A stretch of DNA of 64,000 bases from Agrobacterium tumefaciens (GTDB lineage: Bacteria; Pseudomonadota; Alphaproteobacteria; Rhizobiales; Rhizobiaceae). Within the stretch, counting starts at the first letter, position 1. Every line of letters begins with the position of its first letter. The DNA lies in contig NZ_WJOK01000004.1 of assembly GCF_009649785.1 (NCBI RefSeq), positions 1 to 64,000 of the forward strand, given 5' to 3'. Both the position numbers and the translations under genes were made by a program. The notes beneath the pieces are model-generated. The model ran no database searches. It was given only the letters and a program-made list of their open reading frames with translations, and was not told where the DNA came from. Positions 16,143 through 24,561 of this stretch are shown here, in pieces.

Positions 16143-17153
16143 ATGAATATCAACAGACGTACCATACTCGCCGGCGCCGGTTCCGCCGTACTGGCCACCG
16201 CCTTCGTGTCGCGCGCCCGCGCTGCCCAATACAATTATAAATATGCCAACAACTTGCCTGCAGCGCACCCGATGAACATTCGCGCCAAGGAGGCCGCTGA
16301 GCGCATCGCCAAAGAGACCGATGGGCAGGTCAATATCAGCATCTTCCCCAGCAGCCAGCTGGGTGCCGACACAGACGTTTTGAGCCAGGTGCGCTCCGGA
16401 GGCGTTGAATTCTTCACGCTTTCGCCGCTGATCCTGTCGACGCTGGTACCGAACGCCTCCATCAGTGGCATCGGTTTCGCCTTCCCGAACTACGAGTCCG
16501 TATGGGCGGCCATGGATGGCGATCTCGGTAAATATGTCCGTGGCGAAATTGCCAAGCAGAATCTCGTTGCCATGGACACCATCTGGGATAACGGCTTCCG
16601 CCAGATCACCAGCGCTTCCAAGCCCATCGCCACGCCGGCCGATCTCGAAAGCTTCAAGATCCGCGTGCCAGTGAGCCCGCTCTGGACCTCTATGTTCAAG
16701 GCGTTCAAGGCTGCCCCTGCCTCGATCAATTTCGCCGAGGTCTATACTGCACTGCAGACCGGTGTGGTCGATGGCCAGGAAAATCCGCTGGCGATCATTT
16801 CCACCGCGAAGCTGTTCGAGGTGCAGAAATTCTGCTCGGTCACCAATCATATGTGGGACGGGTTCTGGTTCCTGGCCAACAAGCGCGCCTGGGAGCGTTT
16901 GCCGGATGACCTGCGCGCCATCGTCGCCAAAAACCTCAACCAGTCGGGCAAGGATGAACGCGCCGATGTGGCGAAGCTCAATGCCTCGGTCAAGGAAGAT
17001 CTGATTTCCAAGGGCATGACCTTCAACGACACGGATGCGACACTCTTCCGCGCCGCGCTGAAAGAGGCAGGCTTCTATTCCGAGTGGAAGGGCAAATACG
17101 GCGATGAAGCCTGGGCCATTCTTGAAAAGGCCGTTGGTGCAAGCCTGACCTGA
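16143..17153 (+). CDS. TRAP transporter periplasmic binding protein (DctP)
   Basis: 336 residues from the ATG at 16143 (GGGAGGAGAAAGCA upstream). The N-terminus NINRRTILAGAGS is a twin-arginine signal, cleaved near ARAAQ (residue 29). FKIRVP has R174, the conserved arginine that salt-bridges the carboxylate of the ligand. EVYTALQTGVVDGQENP is the classical DctP signature. The ligand is therefore an organic acid. The coenzyme A ligase and thiolase further down suggest one that is activated to a CoA thioester. A GC hairpin follows the stop. Confidence 0.92.
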   Translation: MNINRRTILAGAGSAVLATAFVSRARAAQYNYKYANNLPAAHPMNIRAKEAAERIAKETDGQVNISIFPSSQLGADTDVLSQVRSGGVEFFTLSPLILSTLVPNASISGIGFAFPNYESVWAAMDGDLGKYVRGEIAKQNLVAMDTIWDNGFRQITSASKPIATPADLESFKIRVPVSPLWTSMFKAFKAAPASINFAEVYTALQTGVVDGQENPLAIISTAKLFEVQKFCSVTNHMWDGFWFLANKRAWERLPDDLRAIVAKNLNQSGKDERADVAKLNASVKEDLISKGMTFNDTDATLFRAALKEAGFYSEWKGKYGDEAWAILEKAVGASLT

Positions 17154-17171
17154 CCGGCCTGTTGAATAACT

Positions 17172-17192
17172 GGCCCCGCCCGTAGCGGGGCC
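17172..17192 (+). other. Intercistronic hairpin after the TRAP binding-protein gene
   Basis: GGCCCCGC (17172-17179) and GCGGGGCC (17185-17192) with a 5-base loop, and no U-run afterwards. It probably stabilises the 3' end of the binding-protein segment of the mRNA or slows read-through, giving more binding protein than downstream enzymes. Confidence 0.6.
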
Positions 17193-17217
17193 AACCCGAC
17201 TATGTCTGACGATTGGA

Positions 17218-18033
17218 ATGGAGACTGCTTTGACAGGTCGCCTGACGGGAAAACGCGCGCTTGTGTTTGGCGCAGGATCATCGGGGCCGGGTTTTGGCAA
17301 CGGCAAGGCTGCGGCCGTGCAATTTGCCCGGGAAGGCGCGCGCGTAGCCTGTGTCGACCTCTCCGCTGACGCAGCCGAAGAGACGGCTGAGATCATTCGC
17401 GGAGAAGGCTTAGAGGCGATTGCGGTTGCCGCCGATGTCACTGAACTACAGTCCGTATCGGCCACCGTTGCCCGCACCTGCGAGGCCTTTGGTGGCATCG
17501 ATATTCTGCACAATAATGTCGGCGTGACCCATATGGGCGGGCCGATTGAGCTGGATGAGGAAAGCTTTCGCGCCTCGGTCGATCTCAATATCGGCTCCGT
17601 TTATCGCACCTCCAAGGCTGTGTTGCCGGTGATGTTGGCGCAGGGCGGCGGGGCCATTATCAATATCTCGTCGCTCGCCTCCATTCGCTGGACCGGCTAT
17701 CCCTATTTTGCCTATTACGCCATGAAGGCAGCTGTAAATCAGGCGACTGTGGCGCTGGCCATGCAATATGCCCGGCAGGGCATTCGCGCCAATTGCATTC
17801 TTCCGGGAATGATCGACACCCCACTGATCTACAAGCAGATCAGCAATCAATATGCGTCTGTCGAGGAGATGGTGGCGGCGCGCAACGCGGCTGTCCCGGT
17901 GGGTCGCATGGGCGATGCCTTCGATATTGCCCGCGCCGCCGTTTTTCTCGCATCTGATGAGGCTAAGTTCATCACTGGCGTCTGTTTGCCGGTCGATGGC
18001 GGGCAAAGCTGTGCGGTGGGGGCGTTTTCCTGA
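17218..18033 (+). CDS. Short-chain dehydrogenase/reductase
   Basis: 271 residues with a Rossmann fold. The cofactor loop is unusual: VFGAGSSGPGFGNGKAAA (17-34) has an insertion compared with the normal TGxxxGIG. The NNVG motif (99-102) and catalytic S151/S152, Y166 and K170 (YFAYYAMK) are in place. D47 after the second strand suggests NAD(H) preference. It should oxidise or reduce an alcohol/ketone of the imported acid. It is 64 bases after dctP and 1 base before the IclR gene. Confidence 0.88.
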   Translation: METALTGRLTGKRALVFGAGSSGPGFGNGKAAAVQFAREGARVACVDLSADAAEETAEIIRGEGLEAIAVAADVTELQSVSATVARTCEAFGGIDILHNNVGVTHMGGPIELDEESFRASVDLNIGSVYRTSKAVLPVMLAQGGGAIINISSLASIRWTGYPYFAYYAMKAAVNQATVALAMQYARQGIRANCILPGMIDTPLIYKQISNQYASVEEMVAARNAAVPVGRMGDAFDIARAAVFLASDEAKFITGVCLPVDGGQSCAVGAFS

Positions 18034-18034
18034 G

Positions 18035-18898
18035 ATGGCAACAACAACAACGATCCCGGTTGAAAAAGATCTGACGGGCGCGCGCGCGGTGGACCGGGCT
18101 CTGGCGCTGCTCTCCATGGTCGGGAGGCACGCGGAACGCGGCGTGGCGCTTTCGGTCATCGTGACAGAAAGCGGACTGAACAAGCCCACGGCCCGCCGCC
18201 TGCTGCTGGCTCTGATCCGTGCCGGCCTTGTGGAGCAGGATGAGGAAACGCGGCGTTATTACCTCGGCGAAGAAACCTATGTGCTGGGCAGCCTGTCATC
18301 GCGCCGGTTTGGCCTTCTTCAAATGGCGCAGGACGGCCTGACGCGCATTTCCCGCCGCTCGGAGGATTCGAGCTTCCTTTCCGTGCGCCGTGATACATTT
18401 TCCCTGTGCCTTTACCGCGAAGAAGGCACCTGGCCGGTGCGCACCCATGCGCTTCAGGCCGGTTTCGAACACCCCTTGGGTATTGGCGCGGGTTCGCTCG
18501 CCATGCTGGCGGCGCTGCCGGACGCCGAGGTGGAAAGTATCATTGCGGCCAATAGCGGGCTGATTGCCGCTAATTATCCCGGCATAACGCTTGAGGGCCT
18601 GCGCCGTGATGTCGAGTTGACGAGAGCCAATGGCTATTCGCTCAACCCCGGCCTGATCCTTTCTAATTCCTGGGGTATTGGCGTTGCCATCCGCGCGCCT
18701 GATGGCGCTGTGGCGGGAGCACTGAGCATTGCCGCTGTGGACAGCCGCATGCGGCCGGAGCGCCAGCCGGAACTGGCAGCGCTGTTGCGCGAGGAAGTAA
18801 CCCGCATCGAGACACGCATCGCAGAAATGATGGCCAGCCGCGCCCGCACGCGCGGTGAAGGCGACACGAAACGGCAAACGAGGAGAACGAGCAAATGA
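18035..18898 (+). CDS. IclR-family transcriptional regulator
   Basis: 287 residues from the ATG at 18035, one base after the SDR stop. A winged helix (about 15-75: AVDRALALLSMV, then SGLNKPTARRLLLALIRAGLVEQD) precedes the IclR effector domain (about 90-270, with PLGIGAGSLAMLAALPDAE and GYSLNPGLI). It lies inside the operon it probably controls, likely sensing the imported acid or its CoA derivative. Its stop overlaps the thiolase start (ATGA), so it is made in step with the enzymes. Confidence 0.9.
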   Translation: MATTTTIPVEKDLTGARAVDRALALLSMVGRHAERGVALSVIVTESGLNKPTARRLLLALIRAGLVEQDEETRRYYLGEETYVLGSLSSRRFGLLQMAQDGLTRISRRSEDSSFLSVRRDTFSLCLYREEGTWPVRTHALQAGFEHPLGIGAGSLAMLAALPDAEVESIIAANSGLIAANYPGITLEGLRRDVELTRANGYSLNPGLILSNSWGIGVAIRAPDGAVAGALSIAAVDSRMRPERQPELAALLREEVTRIETRIAEMMASRARTRGEGDTKRQTRRTSK

Positions 18899-20064
18899 GC
18901 AAAGCGCAGATCGTCGGCTGGGCGCATTCGCCTTTCGGCAAGTCGGCCCTTGAAAATACCGAGCAACTGATGGCTTCGGTCGTGGCGCCGGCCATAGACC
19001 ATGCGGGCGTCGATGTCAGCGATATCGACGGCATTTTCGTCGGCGTGATGAACAATGGCTTCTCGAAACAGGATTTTCAGGGCGCCCTGGTAGCGATGGG
19101 CGATGAGCGCCTCGCCTATACGCCGGCGGTGCGGTTCGAAAATGCCTGCTCAACAGGATCGGCCGCCCTCTATAGCGCCATGGATTTCATCGAAGCCGGG
19201 CGCGGCCGTATCGCACTCGTTGTCGGCGCCGAAAAAATGACGGCGCTGCCGACCGCAGAGGTAGGCGAAATCCTGCTCTCCGCCTGTTACCGTGCAGAGG
19301 AGGCCAATATTCCCGGCGGGTTTGCTGGTCAGTTCGGCCGCATCGCACAGGCATATTTTCAACGTTATGGCGACCGCTCCGAAGAGCTGGCGATGATTGC
19401 CGCAAAGAACCACGCCAATGGCGCGGTCAATCCCTATGCCCATATGCGCAAGGATTTCGGCTTCGATTTCTGCAATACGGTTTCGGACAAGAACCCCTAC
19501 GTCGCAGGCCCGCTGCGCCGCACCGACTGCTCGCTGATTTCTGATGGCGCTGCCGCGATCATTTTGGCCGACGAGGAAACGGCAGCCACACTCAACCGCG
19601 CCATCGGTTTCCGGGGCCGCAAGCATGTCAATGACATCATGGCATTGAGCCGTCGCGATCCGTTGGCCTTCGAAGGCGCGCGCCGCGCCTGGGCCGGCTC
19701 GCTGGAACTTGCCGGCGCAACGCTCGACGACCTCTCTTTCGTTGAAACGCACGACTGCTTCACCATTGCCGAACTTATCGAATATGAGGCCATGGGGCTT
19801 GCGAAGCCCGGTGAAGGATATCGCGTTGTCCAGGATGGAACGGCGCTGAAGACCGGACGCCTGCCAATCAACCCATCGGGTGGATTGAAGTCGAAAGGTC
19901 ATCCCGTCGGGGCGACCGGCGTTTCCATGCATGTCATGGCGGCGATGCAATTGATGGGCGAGGCAGGCGACATGCAAATTCCCAATGCCTCGCTGGCTGG
20001 CGTGTTCAACATGGGTGGCACGGCGGTTGCCAATTACGTCTCGATCATGGAGCGTGTGAAATGA
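18895..20064 (+). CDS. SCP-x-type thiolase (acetyl-CoA acyltransferase)
   Basis: 389 residues of the lipid-transfer/SCP-x thiolase branch. The nucleophile is C85 in ENACSTGSAAL, H286 lies in THDCFTIAE, and H336 in GGLKSKGHPVGATG. All catalytic groups are present. It should cleave a 3-oxoacyl-CoA with CoA. Many relatives need a small DUF35 partner; none is encoded here, so it probably acts alone or is not of the aldolase-like subtype. Overlaps both neighbours by 4 bases, which argues that the regulator, thiolase and CoA ligase are translated as one unit. Confidence 0.9.
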   Translation: MSKAQIVGWAHSPFGKSALENTEQLMASVVAPAIDHAGVDVSDIDGIFVGVMNNGFSKQDFQGALVAMGDERLAYTPAVRFENACSTGSAALYSAMDFIEAGRGRIALVVGAEKMTALPTAEVGEILLSACYRAEEANIPGGFAGQFGRIAQAYFQRYGDRSEELAMIAAKNHANGAVNPYAHMRKDFGFDFCNTVSDKNPYVAGPLRRTDCSLISDGAAAIILADEETAATLNRAIGFRGRKHVNDIMALSRRDPLAFEGARRAWAGSLELAGATLDDLSFVETHDCFTIAELIEYEAMGLAKPGEGYRVVQDGTALKTGRLPINPSGGLKSKGHPVGATGVSMHVMAAMQLMGEAGDMQIPNASLAGVFNMGGTAVANYVSIMERVK

Positions 20065-21701
20065 CGACGCAAAGTGCCGTGCAGCATCCCGCGGGCGGGG
20101 TTGCGCCCTCCACCACGCGGGTGATGAACCTCTCGCATTTCCTGACGCAGGCGGCACGCCGCAACCCGGACCATATCGGTTTCGTCTGGGGTGAAAAGAC
20201 TTGGAGCTGGGCTCAAATGGAAGCCCGCGTCGACGCCATGGCCCATGCGCTGGAGACTGAATTCGGCGTCAGAAAGGGGGACCGCATTCTGGTGCAGTCC
20301 TCCAACAACAACCAGATGTTCGAATCCATGTTCGCATGCTTCCGCGTGGGTGCGGTGTGGGTGCCGACCAATTACCGTCAATCGCCCGATGAAGTTGCCT
20401 ATCTGGCGAAGGCCAGCGGCGCACGCGGCATGATTTGCGCCAGTGCTTTTCCCGATCATGCAAAAGCCAGCCATGAGGCAAGCACTATCGATTTCAGCAT
20501 CGCCATCGGTACGGCTGAGTTCGGTGAGGATTACGATGCCATCGTGGCCCGTCATATGGGGCACAAAGTCAAAAGTCAGGCAGTGGATCGGGATGACCCG
20601 TGTTGGTTCTTCTTCACCTCAGGCACCACCGGCCGGCCCAAGGCTGCAGTGCTTACCCATGGCCAGATGGCGTTCGTCATCACCAACCATCTCTGCGATC
20701 TGATGCCCGGCACCGGACCGGACGACGCCTCCATCGTCGTTGCCCCGCTTTCACACGGTGCGGGCATTCACCAGCTGGTGCAGGTGGCGCATGGCGCGAA
20801 AACCGTGCTTCCGGCGGCGGAAAAGCTCGATGTGCCCGCCGTCTGGGCGCTGATCGAAAAATGGCATATCACCAACGCCTTCACTGTACCGACCATCCTT
20901 AAAATGCTCGTCGAAGACCCCTCTGTGGATCGTTTCGACCACTCCTCGCTGCGCTATGTCATCTATGCCGGCGCGCCGATGTATCGCGCGGACCAGAAAC
21001 GGGCGCTTGCAAAGCTTGGCCCGGTGCTGGTGCAATATTTCGGCCTGGGTGAAGTCACCGGGAATATCACCGTGCTGCCGCCTTCTTTTCATAACGCCGA
21101 GGACGGTCCGGAAACGCGGATCGGCACCTGCGGCTTCGACCGCACCGCCATGGAAGTGCAGATCCAGAACGATGCTGGCGAGGAGGTTGGCGCAGGCGAA
21201 ACCGGCGAAATTTGTGTAATCGGTCCCGCCGTTTTCGCCGGCTACTACGATAATCCCGAGGCCAATGCCAAAGCCTTCCGCAATGGCTGGTTCCGCACGG
21301 GCGACCTTGGTCATCGCGATGAGAACGGCTTCGTCTACATCACCGGGCGCGCCTCCGACATGTATATTTCCGGCGGCTCGAACATCTATCCGCGTGAAAT
21401 CGAGGAAAAAATCCTCATGCATCCTGACATCAGCGAGACTGCGGTTCTGGGTGTGCCGGACGCGGTGTGGGGCGAGGTCGGTGTGGCCGTGTGCGTGGCC
21501 CGCGAGGGCGCGGATATCGCCGCCATCGATCTGAAGGCATATCTGGAAGGCAAGATGGCCCGCTACAAGCTGCCGAAATCAGTGGTGTTCTGGGATGCCA
21601 TGCCGAAATCCGCCTACGGCAAGATCACCAAGAAAATGATCCGCGAGGAACTGGAGAAACGCGGTCAGATGCCGGCTTTCGAAGAAAAGCGGACAGGCTG
21701 A
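20061..21701 (+). CDS. AMP-dependent acyl-CoA synthetase/ligase
   Basis: 546 residues of the ANL superfamily. The phosphate-binding loop is FFTSGTTGRPKAAVLTH (184-200). Later come the GWFRTGDLG motif, the hinge region ITGRASDMYISGGSNIYP, and near the end AYGKITKKM with the catalytic lysine. It activates a carboxylic acid with ATP and CoA in the cytoplasm, presumably the acid brought in by the TRAP system, to feed the thiolase. It could act on fatty, aromatic or terpenoid acids; sequence alone does not decide. Confidence 0.92.
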   Translation: MTTQSAVQHPAGGVAPSTTRVMNLSHFLTQAARRNPDHIGFVWGEKTWSWAQMEARVDAMAHALETEFGVRKGDRILVQSSNNNQMFESMFACFRVGAVWVPTNYRQSPDEVAYLAKASGARGMICASAFPDHAKASHEASTIDFSIAIGTAEFGEDYDAIVARHMGHKVKSQAVDRDDPCWFFFTSGTTGRPKAAVLTHGQMAFVITNHLCDLMPGTGPDDASIVVAPLSHGAGIHQLVQVAHGAKTVLPAAEKLDVPAVWALIEKWHITNAFTVPTILKMLVEDPSVDRFDHSSLRYVIYAGAPMYRADQKRALAKLGPVLVQYFGLGEVTGNITVLPPSFHNAEDGPETRIGTCGFDRTAMEVQIQNDAGEEVGAGETGEICVIGPAVFAGYYDNPEANAKAFRNGWFRTGDLGHRDENGFVYITGRASDMYISGGSNIYPREIEEKILMHPDISETAVLGVPDAVWGEVGVAVCVAREGADIAAIDLKAYLEGKMARYKLPKSVVFWDAMPKSAYGKITKKMIREELEKRGQMPAFEEKRTG

Positions 21702-21732
21702 CAGGCGTGACATTCAATCGGGAGGAGACGGC

Positions 21733-22512
21733 ATGACACAAGAGAAGACAGGGACAAAAGGGGCCGTCGCAATCACCGGCGGTGCATCCGGCATCGGTTT
21801 CTCCACTGCGCAGCTCCTGATGGCGCGCGGCTGGCAGCCATGGTTGCTGGATCTCAAGCGCGAGGCGCTGGATATAGCCTGCGAAAAGCTCGGTATCGAT
21901 CTCTCGCGCGGCATCGTCTGCAATGTTGCGGACGAGGCATCGATAGAGAGGGCATTCGCCGCCCTGACGGCTAACGGTGCCGATCATGCGGTTGATCTGG
22001 TCGCCGTCGTCAACAGCGCCGGCATCGGTATCGACAAACTGTCCGTCGACACAAGCGTCGAAGAATTTCGCCGCATCGTTGATGTCAATCTCGTCGGCAG
22101 CTTCGCGGTAGCGCGCACTGCCGCACGTTACTGGCTGGAGCGCGATCTTGCCGGCTCGATCGTGAATATCAGTTCTGTTTCCGGCATGTGTGGAAATCGT
22201 GGCCGCAGTGCCTATGGCGCTTCGAAGGGCGGCGTCAATCTTCTTACGATGGTAATGGCAAACGAGCTGGGGCAATCAGGCATTCGTGTCAACGCAATTG
22301 CTCCCGGTCCGGTCGATACTCCCCTCACCCAGGCGGTTCATACGGAAAATGTTCGCGACCAATGGCATAGCCGCGTTCCGATGCATCGCTATGGCAGGAC
22401 GGACGAGATCGCCTCTGCCGTGGCTTTCCTCGTGTCGGATGACGCAAGCTACATAAACGGACAGGTACTCGCCGTGGATGGGGGCTTCATTACCGCGGGG
22501 CTTGCGGTATGA
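21733..22512 (+). CDS. Short-chain dehydrogenase/reductase (3-oxoacyl reductase-like)
   Basis: 259 residues. TGGASGIGF (residues 16-24) is the classic cofactor motif. INISSVSG supplies the Ser and SAYGASKGG the catalytic Tyr-x-x-x-Lys. D36 in LLDLKRE suggests NAD(H). The end AVDGGFITAGLAV is typical. As the second SDR of a CoA pathway it may serve as 3-hydroxyacyl-CoA or alcohol dehydrogenase. The start follows TCGGGAGGAGACGGC. The stop overlaps the PPC fusion gene (ATGA). Confidence 0.9.
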   Translation: MTQEKTGTKGAVAITGGASGIGFSTAQLLMARGWQPWLLDLKREALDIACEKLGIDLSRGIVCNVADEASIERAFAALTANGADHAVDLVAVVNSAGIGIDKLSVDTSVEEFRRIVDVNLVGSFAVARTAARYWLERDLAGSIVNISSVSGMCGNRGRSAYGASKGGVNLLTMVMANELGQSGIRVNAIAPGPVDTPLTQAVHTENVRDQWHSRVPMHRYGRTDEIASAVAFLVSDDASYINGQVLAVDGGFITAGLAV

Positions 22513-23402
22513 CGGAGACATGCACGCAAGAGCTTCCCCGCCACATCGTCCATCCCGGACCGATAACGCCTGAACGCTTTCGCGCCGTCGGCTGCCATGC
22601 CTATCCTGTTACTCTGACGATCCGGCCCGGCGTAAGCGCCAATGAAGCGATTGCCGATGCCTTTGCGGAGTTGGGGTTCGCAGGCGGTTACGTCAGACTG
22701 AAGAACGTACCGATGAAACGGCTGCATTATGTCATGCCGGCAGCCGCACCGGATGACGCCCATGCCGCATGGTATAGCGAAACCTTTTCCATGCCGGGTG
22801 GCACTATCATCGATGCCGGCCTGCATATGGGCCGGCGAGATAGCGCGCCGTTTCTGCATTGCCATGGTTCATGGAAGAGTGCCGACGGCGTTGTCTCCAT
22901 GGGGCATCTGCTGCCTTTCGAGACCGAATTTGCTGTAGAAACAACGCTTGAAGCTCTGGCGCTAGATGGAGCGATCCTCGATGTGCAAAAGGATGAGGAA
23001 ACCAACTTCCCCCTTTTTACACCCATCGCGCAGCAGCGCCGCCAGAAGGGTTCGGGTCTTCGGGCACTTTTATGCACAGTGCGCCCCAATACCGATATAT
23101 GCACGGCACTCGAAGAGGTCTCTACCCAGTTTGGCCTGCGAGAAGTCGAAGTAAATGGAATTGGCAGCCTGGTCGGTGCGGATTATGAAGACGGAACAAG
23201 CCTCACTGCCTACGCGAGCGAAATCCTCATAAGAAACGGCCGTATCGCCACGGCCGCGTCGGGAGACCGACAAGCAATGCTGGATATTGCGATGGTGGAC
23301 CTCACCACACATATCAGCGGCGGGCGGCTGGTGCGCGGCAAGAACCCGGTCTGCGTTACTTTCGAGCTACTTCTGACCGAAAGACAGGGGCGCGCCGCAT
23401 GA
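22509..23402 (+). CDS. Protein of two fused PPC (DUF296) domains
   Basis: 297 residues. The N-terminal half (about 25-165) carries the PPC histidines H117-C-H119 and H133 (MGHLL), which in this family form a metal site in the trimer, followed by DEETNFPLF. The C-terminal half (about 183-290) aligns with the separate 135-residue protein at 23441-23848 (GKNPVCVTFELLL against GANPVCMTFEVTL) but has lost the histidines. PPC proteins bind DNA in plants; in bacteria their role is unknown. Overlap with the SDR and placement in a CoA operon point to metabolism rather than DNA binding, but this is inference. Confidence 0.8.
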   Translation: MTETCTQELPRHIVHPGPITPERFRAVGCHAYPVTLTIRPGVSANEAIADAFAELGFAGGYVRLKNVPMKRLHYVMPAAAPDDAHAAWYSETFSMPGGTIIDAGLHMGRRDSAPFLHCHGSWKSADGVVSMGHLLPFETEFAVETTLEALALDGAILDVQKDEETNFPLFTPIAQQRRQKGSGLRALLCTVRPNTDICTALEEVSTQFGLREVEVNGIGSLVGADYEDGTSLTAYASEILIRNGRIATAASGDRQAMLDIAMVDLTTHISGGRLVRGKNPVCVTFELLLTERQGRAA

Positions 23403-23419
23403 GTTGCGCTGAGCAACTC
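23401..23419. terminator. Small hairpin between convergent PPC genes
   Basis: GAGTTGC and GCAACTC (23401-23407 and 23413-23419) pair over 5 bases, starting inside the stop codon of the PPC fusion gene. There is no U-run. It is the only structure in the 38-base gap before the end of the minus-strand PPC gene, so it may block read-through in both directions. Confidence 0.35.
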
Positions 23420-23440
23420 ACCGGCCCGCCTGACGACAAC

Positions 23441-23848
23441 TCACGCCGCCTGCGGCTTTTCCGCAGGCAACCACTCTTCCAGCGTCACTTCAAAAGTCAT
23501 GCAAACCGGGTTAGCTCCGGCGATAAAGGGACCGCCATAAACCGAACCTTCGGTATCGGCGACGACACCGGTCAGCGAGGCGCGCAGCGAGCCGTCCGGC
23601 TGGGCACGCACTTCGCCGGCGATGGAGACGATTTCCACGGCGGGACCGCGTATTTGCAAGAACGCGCCGTTGCGGGTGCCGAGACAGGCATCAACGAGAC
23701 TACCAAGTGCACCGCGCACAAAGGCATTTCTGAAACCTTCGGCAAGGCACAGTTTTTCGACACCGAGAACAAGGTCTTCATTGGGTGCGATGCGGGCATA
23801 GGCCACACGCCCCATGGATCCGATTTCGACAGTGTTATGCGTGTTCAT
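23441..23848 (-). CDS. Stand-alone PPC (DUF296) protein lacking the metal histidines
   Basis: 135 residues, a complete single PPC domain: VRGALGSLVDA (44-54), SIAGEV (75-80), ADTEGSVYGGPFIAGANPV (97-115). Where normal family members have H-x-H and G-H it reads R-A-S and G-P, so it cannot form the usual site. It matches the C-terminal half of the fused protein at 22509-23402. The ATG overlaps the end of the upstream PPC gene by 14 bases, suggesting coupled translation and a hetero-oligomer with that partner. Confidence 0.75.
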   Translation of the reverse strand: MNTHNTVEIGSMGRVAYARIAPNEDLVLGVEKLCLAEGFRNAFVRGALGSLVDACLGTRNGAFLQIRGPAVEIVSIAGEVRAQPDGSLRASLTGVVADTEGSVYGGPFIAGANPVCMTFEVTLEEWLPAEKPQAA

Positions 23849-24401
23849 CAGCGCGCTCCGTACGGTTCCTGGGTTGAAGAAGGGGAATGTTGGTTTCGGG
23901 GTCGAAGGACTGCTGCAGCACGAAACTGTCGAGTGACGTCACCAGGGCGGAAACGCCGCTCTCGCCAACAATACAGGATTCAGTCAGCAGATGGCCGCCC
24001 TTGACCACACCCGCCGCGGTGCGCATGGCGGCATGGCAATGAACAATCGGCTCGCCCTTCATGCTGCGCCCGAGCGTAGCATTGCCGAAGACAAGCCAGG
24101 CCGCACCGGCGTCGATGGGTTTCGTATAGGCAATGACCGCCTTGCCGGAAGGGTCGGGCGGAGCGACGCAATAGGACAATATGTCGAAATAGCCGCCGAG
24201 AATGGTGAGCGAGGCATTCTCAATGCCGTTTTCGAAAAGCGGCTGCACGATTCCATCGTAAAGACTGCGGCCCGCCGCAATGAACAGCCGCACGTGGCGC
24301 GCGGATGGCGAGTGCAGGCTGTTGATGCGCACCGGCGAGGAAATGCCGGGATGGATCAACGTTCTCGGCCTTGGAAAATGATGCTGTTCTACGGGTGCCA
24401 C
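23835..24401 (-). CDS. Stand-alone PPC (DUF296) protein with the histidine triad
   Basis: 188 residues from a GTG at 24401, chosen because GGGAGGAGCAGGC precedes it; an in-frame extension to 24713 would cross the divergent regulator gene. H121-C-H123 and H137 (GGHLL), then DPETNIPLLQP, match H117/H119/H133 and DEETNFPLFTP of the fused protein. The start HPGISSP matches HPGPITP there. So this and the next gene are the split form of the same two-domain protein, on the opposite strand. Function unknown. Confidence 0.75.
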   Translation of the reverse strand: MAPVEQHHFPRPRTLIHPGISSPVRINSLHSPSARHVRLFIAAGRSLYDGIVQPLFENGIENASLTILGGYFDILSYCVAPPDPSGKAVIAYTKPIDAGAAWLVFGNATLGRSMKGEPIVHCHAAMRTAAGVVKGGHLLTESCIVGESGVSALVTSLDSFVLQQSFDPETNIPLLQPRNRTERADEHA

Positions 24402-24511
24402 GCCTGCTCCTCCCTGCTGCCTGTACCTTGCAGTACGGTACTTAAAAACCAGCGGAAGGTGCTTTCGAATGCCAGCGCCAAACCGCCTGTCGGAAAACAT
24501 TTCTTTCTCAG

Positions 24512-24536
24512 TCTGCCGCAGTGACGGCAGATTTTT
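24512..24536 (+). terminator. Hairpin with T-run in the leader of the Lrp-type gene
   Basis: TCTGCCG (24512-24518) and CGGCAGA (24525-24531) form a perfect stem with a 6-base loop, followed directly by TTTTT. It lies 25 bases before the regulator start. It could be an attenuator for that gene, or it could stop antisense transcripts arriving from the upstream operon. Confidence 0.5.
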
Positions 24537-24561
24537 GCAACGTATTGTGTGGAGACCGGGG

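Noticed and set aside
16122..17588. 488-codon open frame on the minus strand
   Set aside because: It lies antisense across the TRAP binding-protein gene and SDR, lacks any domain signature and has no ribosome-binding site; it is a by-product of high GC content.
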